This document shows, piece after piece, positions 1 through 9,983 of a stretch of DNA of 64,000 nt. A program made the position numbers and the translations under genes. Each line of letters opens with the position of its first letter. The first letter of the stretch is position 1. This stretch comes from Pyropia yezoensis. Taxonomy: Eukaryota; Rhodophyta; Bangiophyceae; Bangiales; Bangiaceae. Below the pieces are notes generated by a model. That model was not told the origin of the DNA and made no database searches. It saw only the letters and a program-made list of their open reading frames with translations. The DNA is taken from contig CM020620.1 of the NCBI GenBank assembly GCA_009829735.1, positions 10,723,420-10,787,419 on the forward strand. Direction: 5' to 3'.

Positions 1-1345
1 TGTTGAGCTTACGAACTCGCTCCGAAAAGGACGACTTGTCCTCCGCCTCTTCCTGATGGGCTTGCGTAAACTCCTCGACTTGAGAAGCCAACGCCGCTTC
101 ATCAACCATGGCTCTCAACAACCAGTTGACGAGCTCCAAATAGGACGTCACCTCACCAGCGCCTCCACTTGAGGAGCTGGGCATGACGGACATAAGTTCT
201 GTCCGCAGGTCGCCCCTCGTAAATTCCTGTAGCATGTAGAAAGCCATGCCTTCACTTACGGCATTGTCGTCACAGGCTTTTGTGAAACGACGTAGAAACT
301 CAAAGACACGGAGGGGGGGAGTTCCATCCCACTCCGCTTTGTGCCCAAAAGAGTGAAGTGCATTCTTCTTGGCACGGCCCATGGCTCGGGCCTGGTCAGG
401 ACCAAACGCCACCGACTTGTAATGGAGGGCGTAGGTCTCACAATCAAAGATCCTCTGGTAGACCGGGTTGGCTACCTGGATCTTGGGCGGCACCTCACGT
501 TGAGGGAACAGCCGCTGTAGCACTGGGGCAAGTTCACCCTCAGTGCCCATAGTCTGGCGCGGCGCGCTTGGTGTAGCCGCCGGCGTTTCCAGGGGAAACT
601 CCCCCGTGAAGGGCGTACGCCCCACCAAGTATGGTGTGGCTCCCTCGTTGGGAGTCACAGGTGTCGCCCGCTGTTCGGGGCGACCCGAGATAGGCGTCAG
701 GAGGGATTCCCCCTGCGGCTGCGGGCTCGAAAGCCCCAATCCGGTCTAGACATTAAGGCCATCTGGCAAACTCGCCACAATCTGATTCAGAATAGTATTC
801 GTCATCGTGACCACCAGGTCCGGCAAAGTCTGCCGCAACACATTGGTCGCCTCCCGACGGACATTTTCCGCGAGGAGTGGATTGTCGACTCCAGTTGAGT
901 CTCGGTCCGCCTCCGGGAGTCCACCTGAGGGGTAGCCACGACCCTCAGGGGTCTCAACCGGGGGCATGGGCGCGAGCCCATCGCCGACCAACGGAGGTCC
1001 GCCGTCCTCCGAAAGCCTCGTTGGCGACGGCTCCAAGCCAAAGTTGGCTCCAACCCGAGTGGAACCCGCGGGGACAGTCCTCACCCCTTGGGACGTTCCC
1101 GTTGAGTATACCACACGGTGGCCAGACTTCGGCCCACCCACATCAGAAGTGTCACCCGAGTGAACTCCCGACTGAGTCGGGGTGGCCTGTTGCCCGCCCG
1201 CACTTCCAGTCCTGCTGGCTTGAGAGACCTCTAGTCCCTCTGCGACCCCAGGTAAACCCACCTGTGTCTCATCAGTATTCAAAGGCACTGAAGTACGTGC
1301 GTCACCCGTGTACTCCCCGGACGACGGGAGGTCCGAACTAGCCAT
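1..1345 (-). pseudogene. gag: gag of Gypsy-1, one in-frame stop, C-terminus outside window
   Basis: A capsid-type Gag frame that starts at the ATG at 1345 and stays open to the window edge except for one TAG at 746-748. The first 200 residues are low-complexity and Ser/Gly/Pro-rich. After the stop the same frame continues into a capsid-like region with the motif FLRRFTKACDDNAVSEGMA, which closely parallels FLRRFVKACNDNDVSEGKA in the Gypsy-3 Gag, so the two are homologous. Gag would form the virus-like particle for reverse transcription. The zinc knuckle, if present, lies beyond the edge. A CAG to TAG change is the simplest reason for the stop; a short upstream protein followed by a separate capsid ORF is possible but less likely. 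Confidence 0.7.
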
Positions 1346-1444
1346 GTTGGCTAACGATCCGTATGACACGGTCCAAGTCCACCGTTCCTCAGAGACAGAG
1401 GGCCCCCTACACCCGGGTGCACCCGGAGGTAAGGTTTACCTCTG

Positions 1445-1462
1445 TCCCCTGCTGCTCCACCA
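1445..1462 (-). other. Primer binding site of Gypsy-1
   Basis: Read on the minus strand this is TGGTGGAGCAGCAGGGGA, two bases inside the LTR end. It begins with TGG, as expected for pairing with the CCA end of a tRNA. The same 18 bases occur at the same place in Gypsy-2 (5037-5054) and Gypsy-3 (22511-22528). The primer tRNA could not be identified. Confidence 0.8.
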
Positions 1463-1464
1463 AA

Positions 1465-1933
1465 TGTGGCAAAAACCTCTCGCACACACGGCACCCAAGT
1501 TGGGGCGGTGTACAAGGGCTGCCTCCCGTGTCTGGGGAGCCGGAAGAAGTGCAAGTCGCACACACTCTATCCCTGTTGTGGGGCAATCCCCCCACTGACA
1601 AACAAGAAGATGGTGTGTGGTCCAACAGTTTCTTGGTCGGGACGGGGACGCAGGGCCAAGCCCCGCTGTCCCTCACCTTATCCCCCCAGGGTCCCCTCAG
1701 AATCTCGCCACTCAGAATCTCCCACCCCAGCACCTGCCCACCGGGCCACACGAAAATTCAAGACGATAAATGCAGAAAACCCTCAAATCCAAGTTGGATT
1801 TACTACTAAGCTAACTATCCCAAACTTAGGGAATATGGACCCAAATGCAGGGGGAGGAACGGATCAGGCTAGTGGCCTGCCGCCCCTTGCATGGCACGTG
1901 TTGCCCCCCTACCTGGGGGTCAATACTGCCACA
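1465..1933 (-). repeat. 5' LTR of Gypsy-1
   Basis: The limits rest on a perfect 7-bp terminal inverted repeat, TGTGGCA at 1465-1471 and TGCCACA at 1927-1933, and on the primer site starting just beyond 1465. Length 469 bp. The partner LTR is outside the window, so the outer limit at 1933 is inferred from the inverted repeat and from resemblance to the Gypsy-2 LTR start. Confidence 0.7.
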
Positions 1934-3379
1934 CCGTCCACAACGAATGAGCGTCCCCATGAACCGCTCCCTCCCCCTCTTCACGGGCACCACCCTACCC
2001 CTCCGTAGAATACCGCCCCTCCCCAGTCAGCGGTGGGAGGGGATGGCGGGAGGGAACAGTCAGTAAGTGTCACCATGCCCAACAGGGGGAGAGGGAGGGT
2101 GATACAGAGGGGTCGAGGGGGGGGGGGAGCGAGTGGGGGAGGGGGAGAGCGAGGGCATGAAGGGGGCGGGTTGCGGGTTGCGAGGAAGGTCGGAGGGGAC
2201 GGAGGGGGCGGAGGTATCGGCAGGAGGCGAAGGCACAGGGCCTGCACGACGCGTCAGTGGGCGCCCCACTGAATGGGGGCGAGGACGCGGGGTGGTGGCA
2301 GTGTGCACCCTCAATTGAGCCACAGACAGCCAGCCGGGGCTCGGGTGCGTCGCAGCCAATCCGCCGGGTGATTGGACGAGGGCTCGTTCATGTCGCACGT
2401 GCCACCGATCTGGACGATGATTGGTACAGAAAACCGCGCACTTTTCCTCGACTCAAAGGAGCGCGACCCCCCAGTGAATGCGCGCCCTTGGCGGTGGGCC
2501 CCTGCAGGGGATCAGCTGGGAAAGGGGACACCCCGTCCGCCAGTGCGGAGGAGGCGGGCACTCGGCTCATGCCGAGTCCGAGTGCCACGAATGCGACCCC
2601 CCCCCCACCCAGCGATGCATCGGCTGGTACCGTGCTCCTCGCGGTGACGCCCCTTCGGCGCCTATCGCTCTCTCTCTCGCCCGTCCCTTCCGTCCTCCCC
2701 CGTTTCCATCGCCATCTCCATGGTCTTTCCCCCTTCCCTCCCCTCACATCCCCAAGCACTCCCAATCCCCTCCTCTACTGCTTGCCTCCCACTGACTTGT
2801 GCTAGCTTCCTATCCCTCCCCCCCCATCTGGCCCGATGCTAGTCTTTTGTGTGACTGGGGCAGGACTGCTTTGTGCGCGAGAGGGTCTCACCCCCGTTAT
2901 CGTCGCTACCTTTGCTGCTATGGGATAGGGGGGGGGGAGGTGCTTGGGCACTGGCGGGGCTTGCTGCGGCTGCGGACTGGGTGAGTAGAGGGGTGCAGGG
3001 CGGTGAGACACTGACCGAGGTTGTTGAGGAAATGGATCCGCAGGGGTGTAGTGCATGCCACAGATGAAGGGGGATTTTTAGCAGGGGGAAGACAAGGGGA
3101 ATTGCAATGCTGCCCCCTTTTGCATGTGGCATGGGAGGGGGGAGGGGTAAGTGGGGGGAGGGAAAAGCGGGCAGCGTCATCGAGCTATAGAATGCATGGA
3201 AGGGGGGTACAGAAGATGACAGGGGAAGGATGAAGGTTTGATACCTGGGAGGGTCACGATGAACGCAAAATCAGCCGTACTAGTGTAGCAGTACGTGTTC
3301 TCTAGTGTCTAGCAATACAAGTGTCGCAAGTACCTACTCCGCACCACGAGGAATGAGTTGGAGCTCCACTACTACACGC
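1934..3379. other. GC-rich intergenic DNA, no supported gene
   Basis: Frames overlap on both strands but none shows a recognisable motif. The stretch holds purine-rich runs of G and GAGGG near 2085-2215, C-rich runs near 2590-2830, and CCAAT/ATTGG words near 2356-2420. It lies between the Gypsy-1 LTR and the left end of the Harbinger element, so it is probably host intergenic sequence. Confidence 0.5.
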
Positions 3380-3400
3380 CTTCGTATAAACATAACGCCG
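3380..3400 (+). repeat. Left terminal inverted repeat of Harbinger element
   Basis: Reads CTTCGTATAAACATAACG plus three further bases and is the exact reverse complement of 27192-27212. It is followed directly by the palindrome CGTTATAACG at 3399-3408, which recurs twice near the right end. Confidence 0.8.
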
Positions 3401-3625
3401 TTATAACGCGCTCTGGGCTGCGAAAGGAAGCATGCCAGCACGTTCTGGCACTTGCCCGAAAGTACATATTTGAAACGCTTTAGTTACAGCTCCTCATTCC
3501 AAATATAGATGGCGTGAATATGTAACGCGTGCCGTGCGTGTGCGGTCCTTGCTCGCCACGTGCTACCCCTCCCGCTCGCGATTGTTCGCCCTCTTCGACC
3601 CGCACGTCACAGACGGACAACCGCT

Positions 3626-4672
3626 ATGGATACCCCCTCCTTCCTGCGATTCGCGCAGTTTGCTGCTTCAGTAGCAGGCGCCGTGTACTACCACAGAGGT
3701 GTTCTGTCATCACCATCGGGCCTGAGCCGTCGAGTGACTTTTGACGACGTGCAGGCAGCATACGGGCAACACTTTGACCGGGCGATGCGTGTGCCGGCAG
3801 CCGCTTTCCATGAGTTGGTGGATGTGCTCAGGCCGCGATTCCCTCAACACGGCGTGCCTGCCGAGGTGCGGACCGCGATTGCGCTTCGGTACCTTGGCGG
3901 CGGGAGCTACATCGACATCTGCACAGCCATGGGCGTCCATCCCGCCACTCTATATCGTGCGCTATGGGACGTGATAGATGCGGTAAACTCGACACCTATT
4001 TTAGACTTGGACTTCCAGCTCGACCACCCGACACGTAGGCGGTCGTACGCATCTGGCTTTCATGGCCGTCGCAGCTCACCCTTTAGAAACGGGTGCGGGG
4101 CACTTGACGGAATTGCTGTTGAGCAAGAGCAGCCTTTGGCGTCGGACGTACCCTGCGTCGCGGATTACTACTCGAGGAAGGGATTTATGCCCTGAACACC
4201 CAAGCCAACGGCGATTCTGACTACAAGTTCCAATGGATGGCGTGTACAAGCCCGGAGGCAACCCACGACTCGACTGCGTTTACGAGCACGACACTCGGTC
4301 GAGCGCTAGCCGACCGGGGCAGTGACGTGACGCGTGCCATGACACGAGCCGGGCACTGTATTGCTGCAGACGAGGCGTATGCAGCCAGTGAGGTCCTGGT
4401 GGTCCCGTGGCCAGGCGGCGGCAAAGGCGACCGTTGGAAAGATTCGTACAACTTCTACCTGTCGTCCCTGCGTATCCACATTGAACAAGCATTCGGGATG
4501 CTCATATGGAGGTGGGGAGTGTTCTGGCGCCCGCTCCGAGTCCCGTTCGCCAAGCGTCCCAGTCTCATTTGGGCCTCCTTCCGTCTTGACAACTTTTTTC
4601 GTTCGCATTCGGAGGCAGCCGTGGCTCTCGTCGCTCCGTACGGCACTGACCGCGTCGGCGGGACTGTGTCAT
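3626..4672 (+). pseudogene. Harbinger DDE transposase, 5' part
   Basis: DDE_Tnp_4-type transposase that would cut and paste the Harbinger element. From the ATG at 3626 it shows a helix-turn-helix-like stretch (YIDICTAMGVHPATLYRAL), then the three expected acidic positions: Asp in GALDGIAV, Asp in EATHDSTAF, and Glu in IEQAFGML followed by the family's RW. Near 4180-4190 the frame shifts: the first frame ends at a TGA at 4192-4194, while the next frame carries on with the family motif, consistent with loss of one T. The gene is then cut at 4672 by Gypsy-2 and its last part resumes at 25047. So it is broken twice, and the frameshift may predate the insertion. A short intron with odd borders at the frameshift is a weaker alternative. 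Confidence 0.85.
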
Positions 4673-5035
4673 TGTAGCAATATGGTCGGCCGTATTGTGA
4701 CCCTAATATTAGGGGGACTACTTCTAATCCTTGGCTTTCAATTTGAGAGTCCGTACTGGTCACGGTATCTATAAGTTATGTATGACCAGAGGGACTTGCA
4801 TCTTGGGGTGGAGGGTAGTTAGTAGTGTCTCCGAGGGTTTATAACGAGGGGGCCGGCGGCGAATCCACCGCCGGCCAAGGCAGAACAACAAACCCCTCCC
4901 ATTTGGGCTCCCATCTTGGTCCCGTGGCTTGCGCTCCAAGGACAGCAACCTTGGCCTCCCGGTGACGTTGGTGTCGATCCCCCTTGGTGAGTGTTCCCTG
5001 AGAGTGGACGTGCGACGGATTCCTATTGTGCTACA
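4673..5035 (+). repeat. 5' LTR of Gypsy-2
   Basis: Starts TGTAGCA and ends TGCTACA, a 7-bp terminal inverted repeat. It contains the palindrome CCCTAATATTAGGG close to its start and a stem-loop, GGCCGGCGG paired with CCGCCGGCC, about halfway, either of which could fold in RNA. TATA-like words occur near 4766 and 4838, but no promoter is proven. Confidence 0.95.
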
Positions 5036-5036
5036 T

Positions 5037-5054
5037 TGGTGGAGCAGCAGGGGA
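5037..5054 (+). other. Primer binding site of Gypsy-2
   Basis: TGGTGGAGCAGCAGGGGA, one base after the LTR. It is complementary to a tRNA 3' end that closes with CCA. If the site pairs with positions 59-76, the acceptor strand would be CTGCTCC with discriminator A. The tRNA species was not identified. Confidence 0.8.
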
Positions 5055-5260
5055 CGGGTTTCCGTCACCCTTGTGGTGACGCCGTCTGCGGCCCAGGCAC
5101 ACGGATAGGGATCCGGTCCTTTTCTTGTAATCGTGGTGTTGCGACCTGATCGATTGTGTTGAGTTTTTCCCTTTGACTGTGATCTACTGTTACTTTCCCC
5201 AATCTACCCCCTCGCTCTCTTATTCGTGGAGATTGTTACGTCGGTTGAGTGATTGTGACT

Positions 5261-7444
5261 ATGTCTACCCAAGAGACGGGGAACGTTCAAGATGACGGAT
5301 CGGCGTCGACGCCGACTCCGGAGGTGACTACGGGAACCGGGATCGGGAACCCGATCGACAACATTGAGACGCCAATGCTTTCCGGTGCCGGATCGACGTT
5401 TGGCACGGCTCGGACGGCAGGAGGCGGGGGCCCGCCTCAACTGTCATCGACCGATCTCACTCCGCCGCCTCCTTCACCAGGGAATTCCCTGATGGCATCA
5501 TTGGCCCGCATCGAGGCCCGGTTTTCCGGACTCGACGCTCGTCAAGAGCGGACGGAGGACGCAATGGCAGTGTTGATGTCAACACGCCACACGACGGGAC
5601 CCCGTCGTGTTCCTCCCACACCGGTACGGTTTGAACCGGCCGGACTACTTTCGGAGTCCACCGGGGTCGACCTCGGCGCAGCAACTCCCGGACAGCCCCC
5701 GGACACAATGGGGTATGGATCCGACTCGTCGGCAGAGTTGGAACGGAGTCACACGGAGCGATACACTCGGAGCACCCGAAGCGGACTCCGCGGACACGAC
5801 CCGGCGGATACTTACGCCGGTGGAGAGTCGGTTAGTGGGGGAGGGGGTACCCTCTCACAGTATCCCCACGACGAAGGAGGCCAGGCAACTCGGGTTCCCG
5901 AGGTGCCGACGCCTGAAGTACCATCTTCAGTGGTGGAAGCTATGACCGCGCAGGTAACTGCGAGCCTACTGAAGCGGATGGAGTCCGATGAGTTTGCTCA
6001 TCAACTGGCTAAGCGACTGGATATCCAGGACGCTGACACGGAGATCGTCAACGAGGTCTTCCGGTCGGTTCTTACTCCGGAACGTTATCGTTTGGAGGAC
6101 CGTTCTACCACCGTATCGGAATCGATGCGTAATACGTCGCATCGGGCGATCCGCTCTATGCAGACCCTTATGAAGGGAGTCCCTATGTTCGGGGGGCCGA
6201 ACGGACGCCCGTTGGCGGTCATCGGCTTCTTGACTAGCTTCAAGGCAGCCGCGGAGAAGGCTCTCGTTAACGAGGGGCTGGCCCAGGAGATCCTCCCGTT
6301 CTTTGTTGATGAACGGGTGCGAGGTATCCTTCGCCAGGCATCCCCGATGCCGGGAATGAGGGTTGCGGCCACCCCCATGGATTACCGTGGGATTCTCAAG
6401 GAGCTGCTGAGCAGTTACCTCAGTGAGGACAAGTGCGAGGACCACTACCGGGCCCTGCGCACTGCCACCGCCCAGAGCTGGGAGGATGAGGAGATGTTCG
6501 GACGACGGACTCAAGAGCTCGACTACGAGCTGGGGAAGCTCCTCGGAGAAGGGGAGCTACGGGCCATCCTGTTCGCAGGAGTACCCAACTACGTGCGGAT
6601 ATCCGCACGGGGCGCCAACACGGCACGGACGAACTTCAGTCGACTGATGCATATGTGCAAGTCCCTGGGGGACGCCTACCGGGTGCTTTACCCGGAGTGT
6701 GCTCTTGCCCCAAAGCCCAAGGGTGAGGGGAGCAAGCTCAATCTGACCCCGGTACCGAGGCAAGACAAGATGGAACGGAAGGCCGCACCGGTACTGGTGG
6801 CTACCGATTACGCCCCCACGGGCGAGGAGGAACCACTGGTTGACCAGCAGGGCCACCTGCTGTTACCGGCTACGCCGGTGATCGATGAGCAAGGTACGGT
6901 AGCGTACATCGCTCCGGCGGGGACCCAGTTACAGGTCAGAGAGGGCACGGGACGTCGCGTCCCGTACGTACGGACTACGGGGTACTCCCCGGTGACGGGT
7001 AACCCTCACCAACCCTTGCCAACATGGGCGGTGCGCACGGAGGCACCTCCGCAGATTGCGGGCCGACCCAGCCGGTTGGGGGAGTCCATGTTCCGTTTGA
7101 CCCAAGGACCCAAGGCCTACCAGGGAGCAGGCACTCGGGCGCCCGAGGGAGGCAACCGCAGCTACGGGGCTACCCCGATGCGAACTCAAGGGGGGACCGG
7201 CACGTCCGGATGTATGTTGTGTGGGGATCCCCAGCACTGGGTGTCTTCCTGCCCACTCATCCCCGAGGAGTCTCGGCGGGCAGCGGCGCAACGCAAGGCA
7301 TCCGCCGGGGGGTATCCCGCCAGAGCACCCGGACCCGCACCGGGTAGGCAGCCAGCTCCAGGTGGAGTACTGGCCGTCGAGGAGGCACCCCCTCATCCGG
7401 ATGTCCCGGAGGACAGCACCCGGACGAGCACGGGAAGCGAGTAA
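5261..7444 (+). CDS. gag: Gag of Gypsy-2
   Basis: Capsid/nucleocapsid polyprotein of 727 residues that would assemble particles and bind genomic RNA. The start is the first ATG after the leader; an upstream GTG in the same frame is not needed. The first ~220 residues are low-complexity and rich in Gly, Thr and Pro. The middle is a helical capsid-like region. Near the C-terminus is one CCHC zinc knuckle, CMLCGDPQHWVSSC, starting at residue 651, followed by an Arg/Pro/Gly-rich tail. It ends 83 bases before the open protease frame, which is in another frame, so pol expression needs recoding or a separate start. Confidence 0.85.
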   Translation: MSTQETGNVQDDGSASTPTPEVTTGTGIGNPIDNIETPMLSGAGSTFGTARTAGGGGPPQLSSTDLTPPPPSPGNSLMASLARIEARFSGLDARQERTEDAMAVLMSTRHTTGPRRVPPTPVRFEPAGLLSESTGVDLGAATPGQPPDTMGYGSDSSAELERSHTERYTRSTRSGLRGHDPADTYAGGESVSGGGGTLSQYPHDEGGQATRVPEVPTPEVPSSVVEAMTAQVTASLLKRMESDEFAHQLAKRLDIQDADTEIVNEVFRSVLTPERYRLEDRSTTVSESMRNTSHRAIRSMQTLMKGVPMFGGPNGRPLAVIGFLTSFKAAAEKALVNEGLAQEILPFFVDERVRGILRQASPMPGMRVAATPMDYRGILKELLSSYLSEDKCEDHYRALRTATAQSWEDEEMFGRRTQELDYELGKLLGEGELRAILFAGVPNYVRISARGANTARTNFSRLMHMCKSLGDAYRVLYPECALAPKPKGEGSKLNLTPVPRQDKMERKAAPVLVATDYAPTGEEEPLVDQQGHLLLPATPVIDEQGTVAYIAPAGTQLQVREGTGRRVPYVRTTGYSPVTGNPHQPLPTWAVRTEAPPQIAGRPSRLGESMFRLTQGPKAYQGAGTRAPEGGNRSYGATPMRTQGGTGTSGCMLCGDPQHWVSSCPLIPEESRRAAAQRKASAGGYPARAPGPAPGRQPAPGGVLAVEEAPPHPDVPEDSTRTSTGSE

Positions 7445-7527
7445 GAGGAAGGACGACACGGGGTCGCTGGGGTAACCCTAGCGAGCCACCCCGGACTGCC
7501 GCGGGGAAAGCCCCACGGAGAGCGCGG

Positions 7528-8625
7528 TTGAGCCGACGCCGCATCAACCCCCGGGTACACCTTCCGGCCCCGACGACACGGCGTCAGGGGATTGATGACC
7601 AACCAACAAGGTTGGGAGGAGAGGACGGGAAGCCCCGTCACATGGAACCAGACAAGGGCCCTGTTCAGGATGCCCGAGTTACACCGGATATCGGTGTAGG
7701 CCACGTGCTGTTCACCTTGGAGAACTTCAAGGTATCAGCCACACTGGGGGTTGACCCCCAGTCGACCCGATCGTACTACCCTGTACTGGATACAGTGGCT
7801 GGACCCAACCTTATCCGGAAGGATACCCTCCCGGACAAGTGGCTTCCGCGAGTCAGAGTGACTCGGGGACCCACCATCAAGGACGCGAATGGTCGCCTCA
7901 TTCGTACGACCGCAGCGATGTCGCTGCGGGTTACCATCGGGGAACTCACCACGGAAGTCGACTTCCTGGTGTGTGAGACCCTATCGGTGCCCTGCATACT
8001 GGGGTGCACCTTCATCAACGTTCACGTGGATGCAATCCGGCCAGGCCGGAGGACCGTAGAGCTTCAAGAAGCCGACGGGACGAAGCGAGGACACACGTCT
8101 ATCGTCAGGGACCTAACGCTACAAGGGAGCCACGTTAACGTGGCTGAGGTGTACGCAAGCGTCGAGCCGAAGACACTTCGGTTGGCCAAGCGAACTCGCT
8201 TTGAACCATTGTCGGAGACAGTCCTCCCGGTTAACTGCGACCTCGCAGGCATCTGCAGAGTCCGGTCCAACCTGCGGACGTACAAGCGCCATGGGTTGAC
8301 CATGGCCAACGGTCTCATAGACCTCCCAGCAGGAGGGTCGTCCCTCCTAGTGATGGCGAACTATCGCCGTAAGGCAGTCACCCTCCCGAAGGGAACTATC
8401 CTCGGGATTGCCGAGCTCTACGAAGGAGATATCCTTACCCCTGACAAGGAAGGTCAAGTGGAACCACTTGAAGTGCTGGCGGCCGCCGAGACCACCGAGC
8501 GACAGCAACCCGATGACGGGAAGCCTAACCCATCGGCGGCTTCGGCGGACATGCCGCCAAAGGACCAACAAGCATTGAAGGCCCTGGCAGAGGCTGACCT
8601 CGACCACCTTTTCCCCCTTCGGTAG
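7528..8625 (+). CDS. pol: Protease region of Gypsy-2 pol
   Basis: Retropepsin-type region of pol and linker to RT. The expected catalytic triad appears as LDTVAGPNL (residues 87-95 counted from 7528), whereas Gypsy-3 has VDTGAGPSV. The usual Gly of Asp-Thr-Gly is Val here (GTG, one change from GGG), which should harm or abolish cleavage. The flap and second-loop region ends in SVPCILGCTFI, as in Gypsy-3 SVPLILGWDF. There is no convincing ATG; 7528 is a TTG and marks only the open frame. It stops at TAG 8623-8625 beside a C-rich run, and the RT continues in a shifted frame 17 bases on. Confidence 0.8.
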   Translation: MSRRRINPRVHLPAPTTRRQGIDDQPTRLGGEDGKPRHMEPDKGPVQDARVTPDIGVGHVLFTLENFKVSATLGVDPQSTRSYYPVLDTVAGPNLIRKDTLPDKWLPRVRVTRGPTIKDANGRLIRTTAAMSLRVTIGELTTEVDFLVCETLSVPCILGCTFINVHVDAIRPGRRTVELQEADGTKRGHTSIVRDLTLQGSHVNVAEVYASVEPKTLRLAKRTRFEPLSETVLPVNCDLAGICRVRSNLRTYKRHGLTMANGLIDLPAGGSSLLVMANYRRKAVTLPKGTILGIAELYEGDILTPDKEGQVEPLEVLAAAETTERQQPDDGKPNPSAASADMPPKDQQALKALAEADLDHLFPLR

Positions 8626-8642
8626 CCGAAGGGGTACGACGG

Positions 8643-9983
8643 ATGCTAAGAAAGCATGACGTCATGTGGACAGGCGGGGCCTTGGGTACCATTGGGGCAA
8701 CCCAACATCGTATAGACCTGGTACCAGGCCCACGACCCGCCCGGTCACAACCGCACCGAGCGGGACCTATGCAACGAGAGATCGTTGATGGAGAAGTGAA
8801 GAGGATGAGCGAAGCGAAGGTGATACGACCTTCGATGTCGGAGTGGGGTGCCCCAGTCGTTATCGGACCGAAGAAGGATCAAACCCCTCGGTTTTGCATC
8901 GATTATCGACGCCTCAACTTGGTTACCAAGAAAGACTCATACCCTTTACCAAGGATGGATGAATGCATCGACTCCCTGGGGGAAGCTACGGTGTTTACCA
9001 CCATCGACTGCAATGCCGGATACTGGCAGATCCCAGTGGCGGACGAGGATATCCCCAAGACGGCGTTCGTCTGTCACAGTGGAGTGTACGAGTTCCTAAG
9101 GATGCCCTTCGGATTGTCCAACGCCCCCGCTACATTCCAGCGGGCTATCGACATTATACTGTCGGGGGTGAAGTGGCGTAACTGCCTAGTGTACCTCGAT
9201 GACGTCATCGTCTTCTCGCGTAACATGGATGACCATGTGCAACATGTTGACGAGGTACTCACCCTCTTGCGGAACGCCGGGGTAACCCTGCGTCTGAAGA
9301 AGTGCGCCTTCTTCCAACATACGGTCGAGTATCTGGGCCACCAGATAACCCCTGGTAAACTAGGGGTACTCGAAGCCAATACCCGGGCACTCCGGGATGC
9401 CCGGTTCCCTAACACCCAGACACAGCTCAAAAGCTTCCTGGGAATGTGCAACGTATACCGACGGTTCGTCAAGGACTTCGCTCGGATAGCTAAACCGTTA
9501 ACGGTTCTTACCAGCAGTACCTTGCCCAAGGTACTGCAACCCCTTTCGCCTAGCGAAGAGGAGGCATTCGAGTCGCTGAAGCGAGCCCTACTATCCCCAC
9601 CCGTCCTGGCGTTACCGCACAGACGGGGTACCTTCGTCATCGATGTCGATGCGTGCGACACCCAGGTGGGATGCACCCTGTTACAGGGAGAGACGTTGAT
9701 CGGTTCCGATAACGTTATCCCGGACCTACGTCCGGTACGGTACTTCAGCCGGACACTCAACCCGGCTGAACGTAACTATAGTGCCACCGAGCGTGAGTGC
9801 CTCGGGGTCATATGGGCAGTGCAACTGCTCCGTCCATACCTGGAGGGCTCCAGGTTCATCGTGAGGTCCGACCACGAACCCCTACGATGGCTCCTCAACC
9901 TTGGTGACAAGGATTCCGATAGCCATGGGAGGCTAGCCCGATGGAGGCTGAAGATGGCCGAGCACGACTACCGCACCGTGTAA
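8643..9983 (+). CDS. pol: Reverse transcriptase and RNase H of Gypsy-2 pol
   Basis: Copies element RNA into DNA and removes the RNA strand. Residues ~45-210 are RT, with FCIDYRRLN, MPFGLSNAPATFQRA and the active-site YLDD (184-187). RNase H follows from ~330, with the first Asp in VIDVDACDTQVG, then a Glu in TERECLGVIWA and an Asp in VRSDHEPLRWLL. The ATG at 8643 is inside the normal RT linker, and the frame is open upstream to the C-rich run at 8612-8620, so this is the continuation of the protease frame after a one-base shift, not a separate gene. TAA at 9981-9983 stops it before integrase; the same frame then continues. Confidence 0.9.
   Translation: MLRKHDVMWTGGALGTIGATQHRIDLVPGPRPARSQPHRAGPMQREIVDGEVKRMSEAKVIRPSMSEWGAPVVIGPKKDQTPRFCIDYRRLNLVTKKDSYPLPRMDECIDSLGEATVFTTIDCNAGYWQIPVADEDIPKTAFVCHSGVYEFLRMPFGLSNAPATFQRAIDIILSGVKWRNCLVYLDDVIVFSRNMDDHVQHVDEVLTLLRNAGVTLRLKKCAFFQHTVEYLGHQITPGKLGVLEANTRALRDARFPNTQTQLKSFLGMCNVYRRFVKDFARIAKPLTVLTSSTLPKVLQPLSPSEEEAFESLKRALLSPPVLALPHRRGTFVIDVDACDTQVGCTLLQGETLIGSDNVIPDLRPVRYFSRTLNPAERNYSATERECLGVIWAVQLLRPYLEGSRFIVRSDHEPLRWLLNLGDKDSDSHGRLARWRLKMAEHDYRTV

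Larger units (their letters stand above)
1..1933 (-). mobile_element. Gypsy-1, partial LTR retrotransposon cut by window edge
   Basis: A minus-strand Gypsy-type element whose 5' end lies at 1933 and whose remainder runs off the left edge. It shows, in transcription order, a 5' LTR, a primer binding site and a gag frame. The LTR opening resembles that of Gypsy-2 further right (TGTGGCAGTAT against TGTAGCAATAT), and the primer site is the same as in both other Gypsy elements here. Pol, the 3' LTR and any second target-site copy are outside the window, so completeness and age cannot be judged. Confidence 0.85.
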
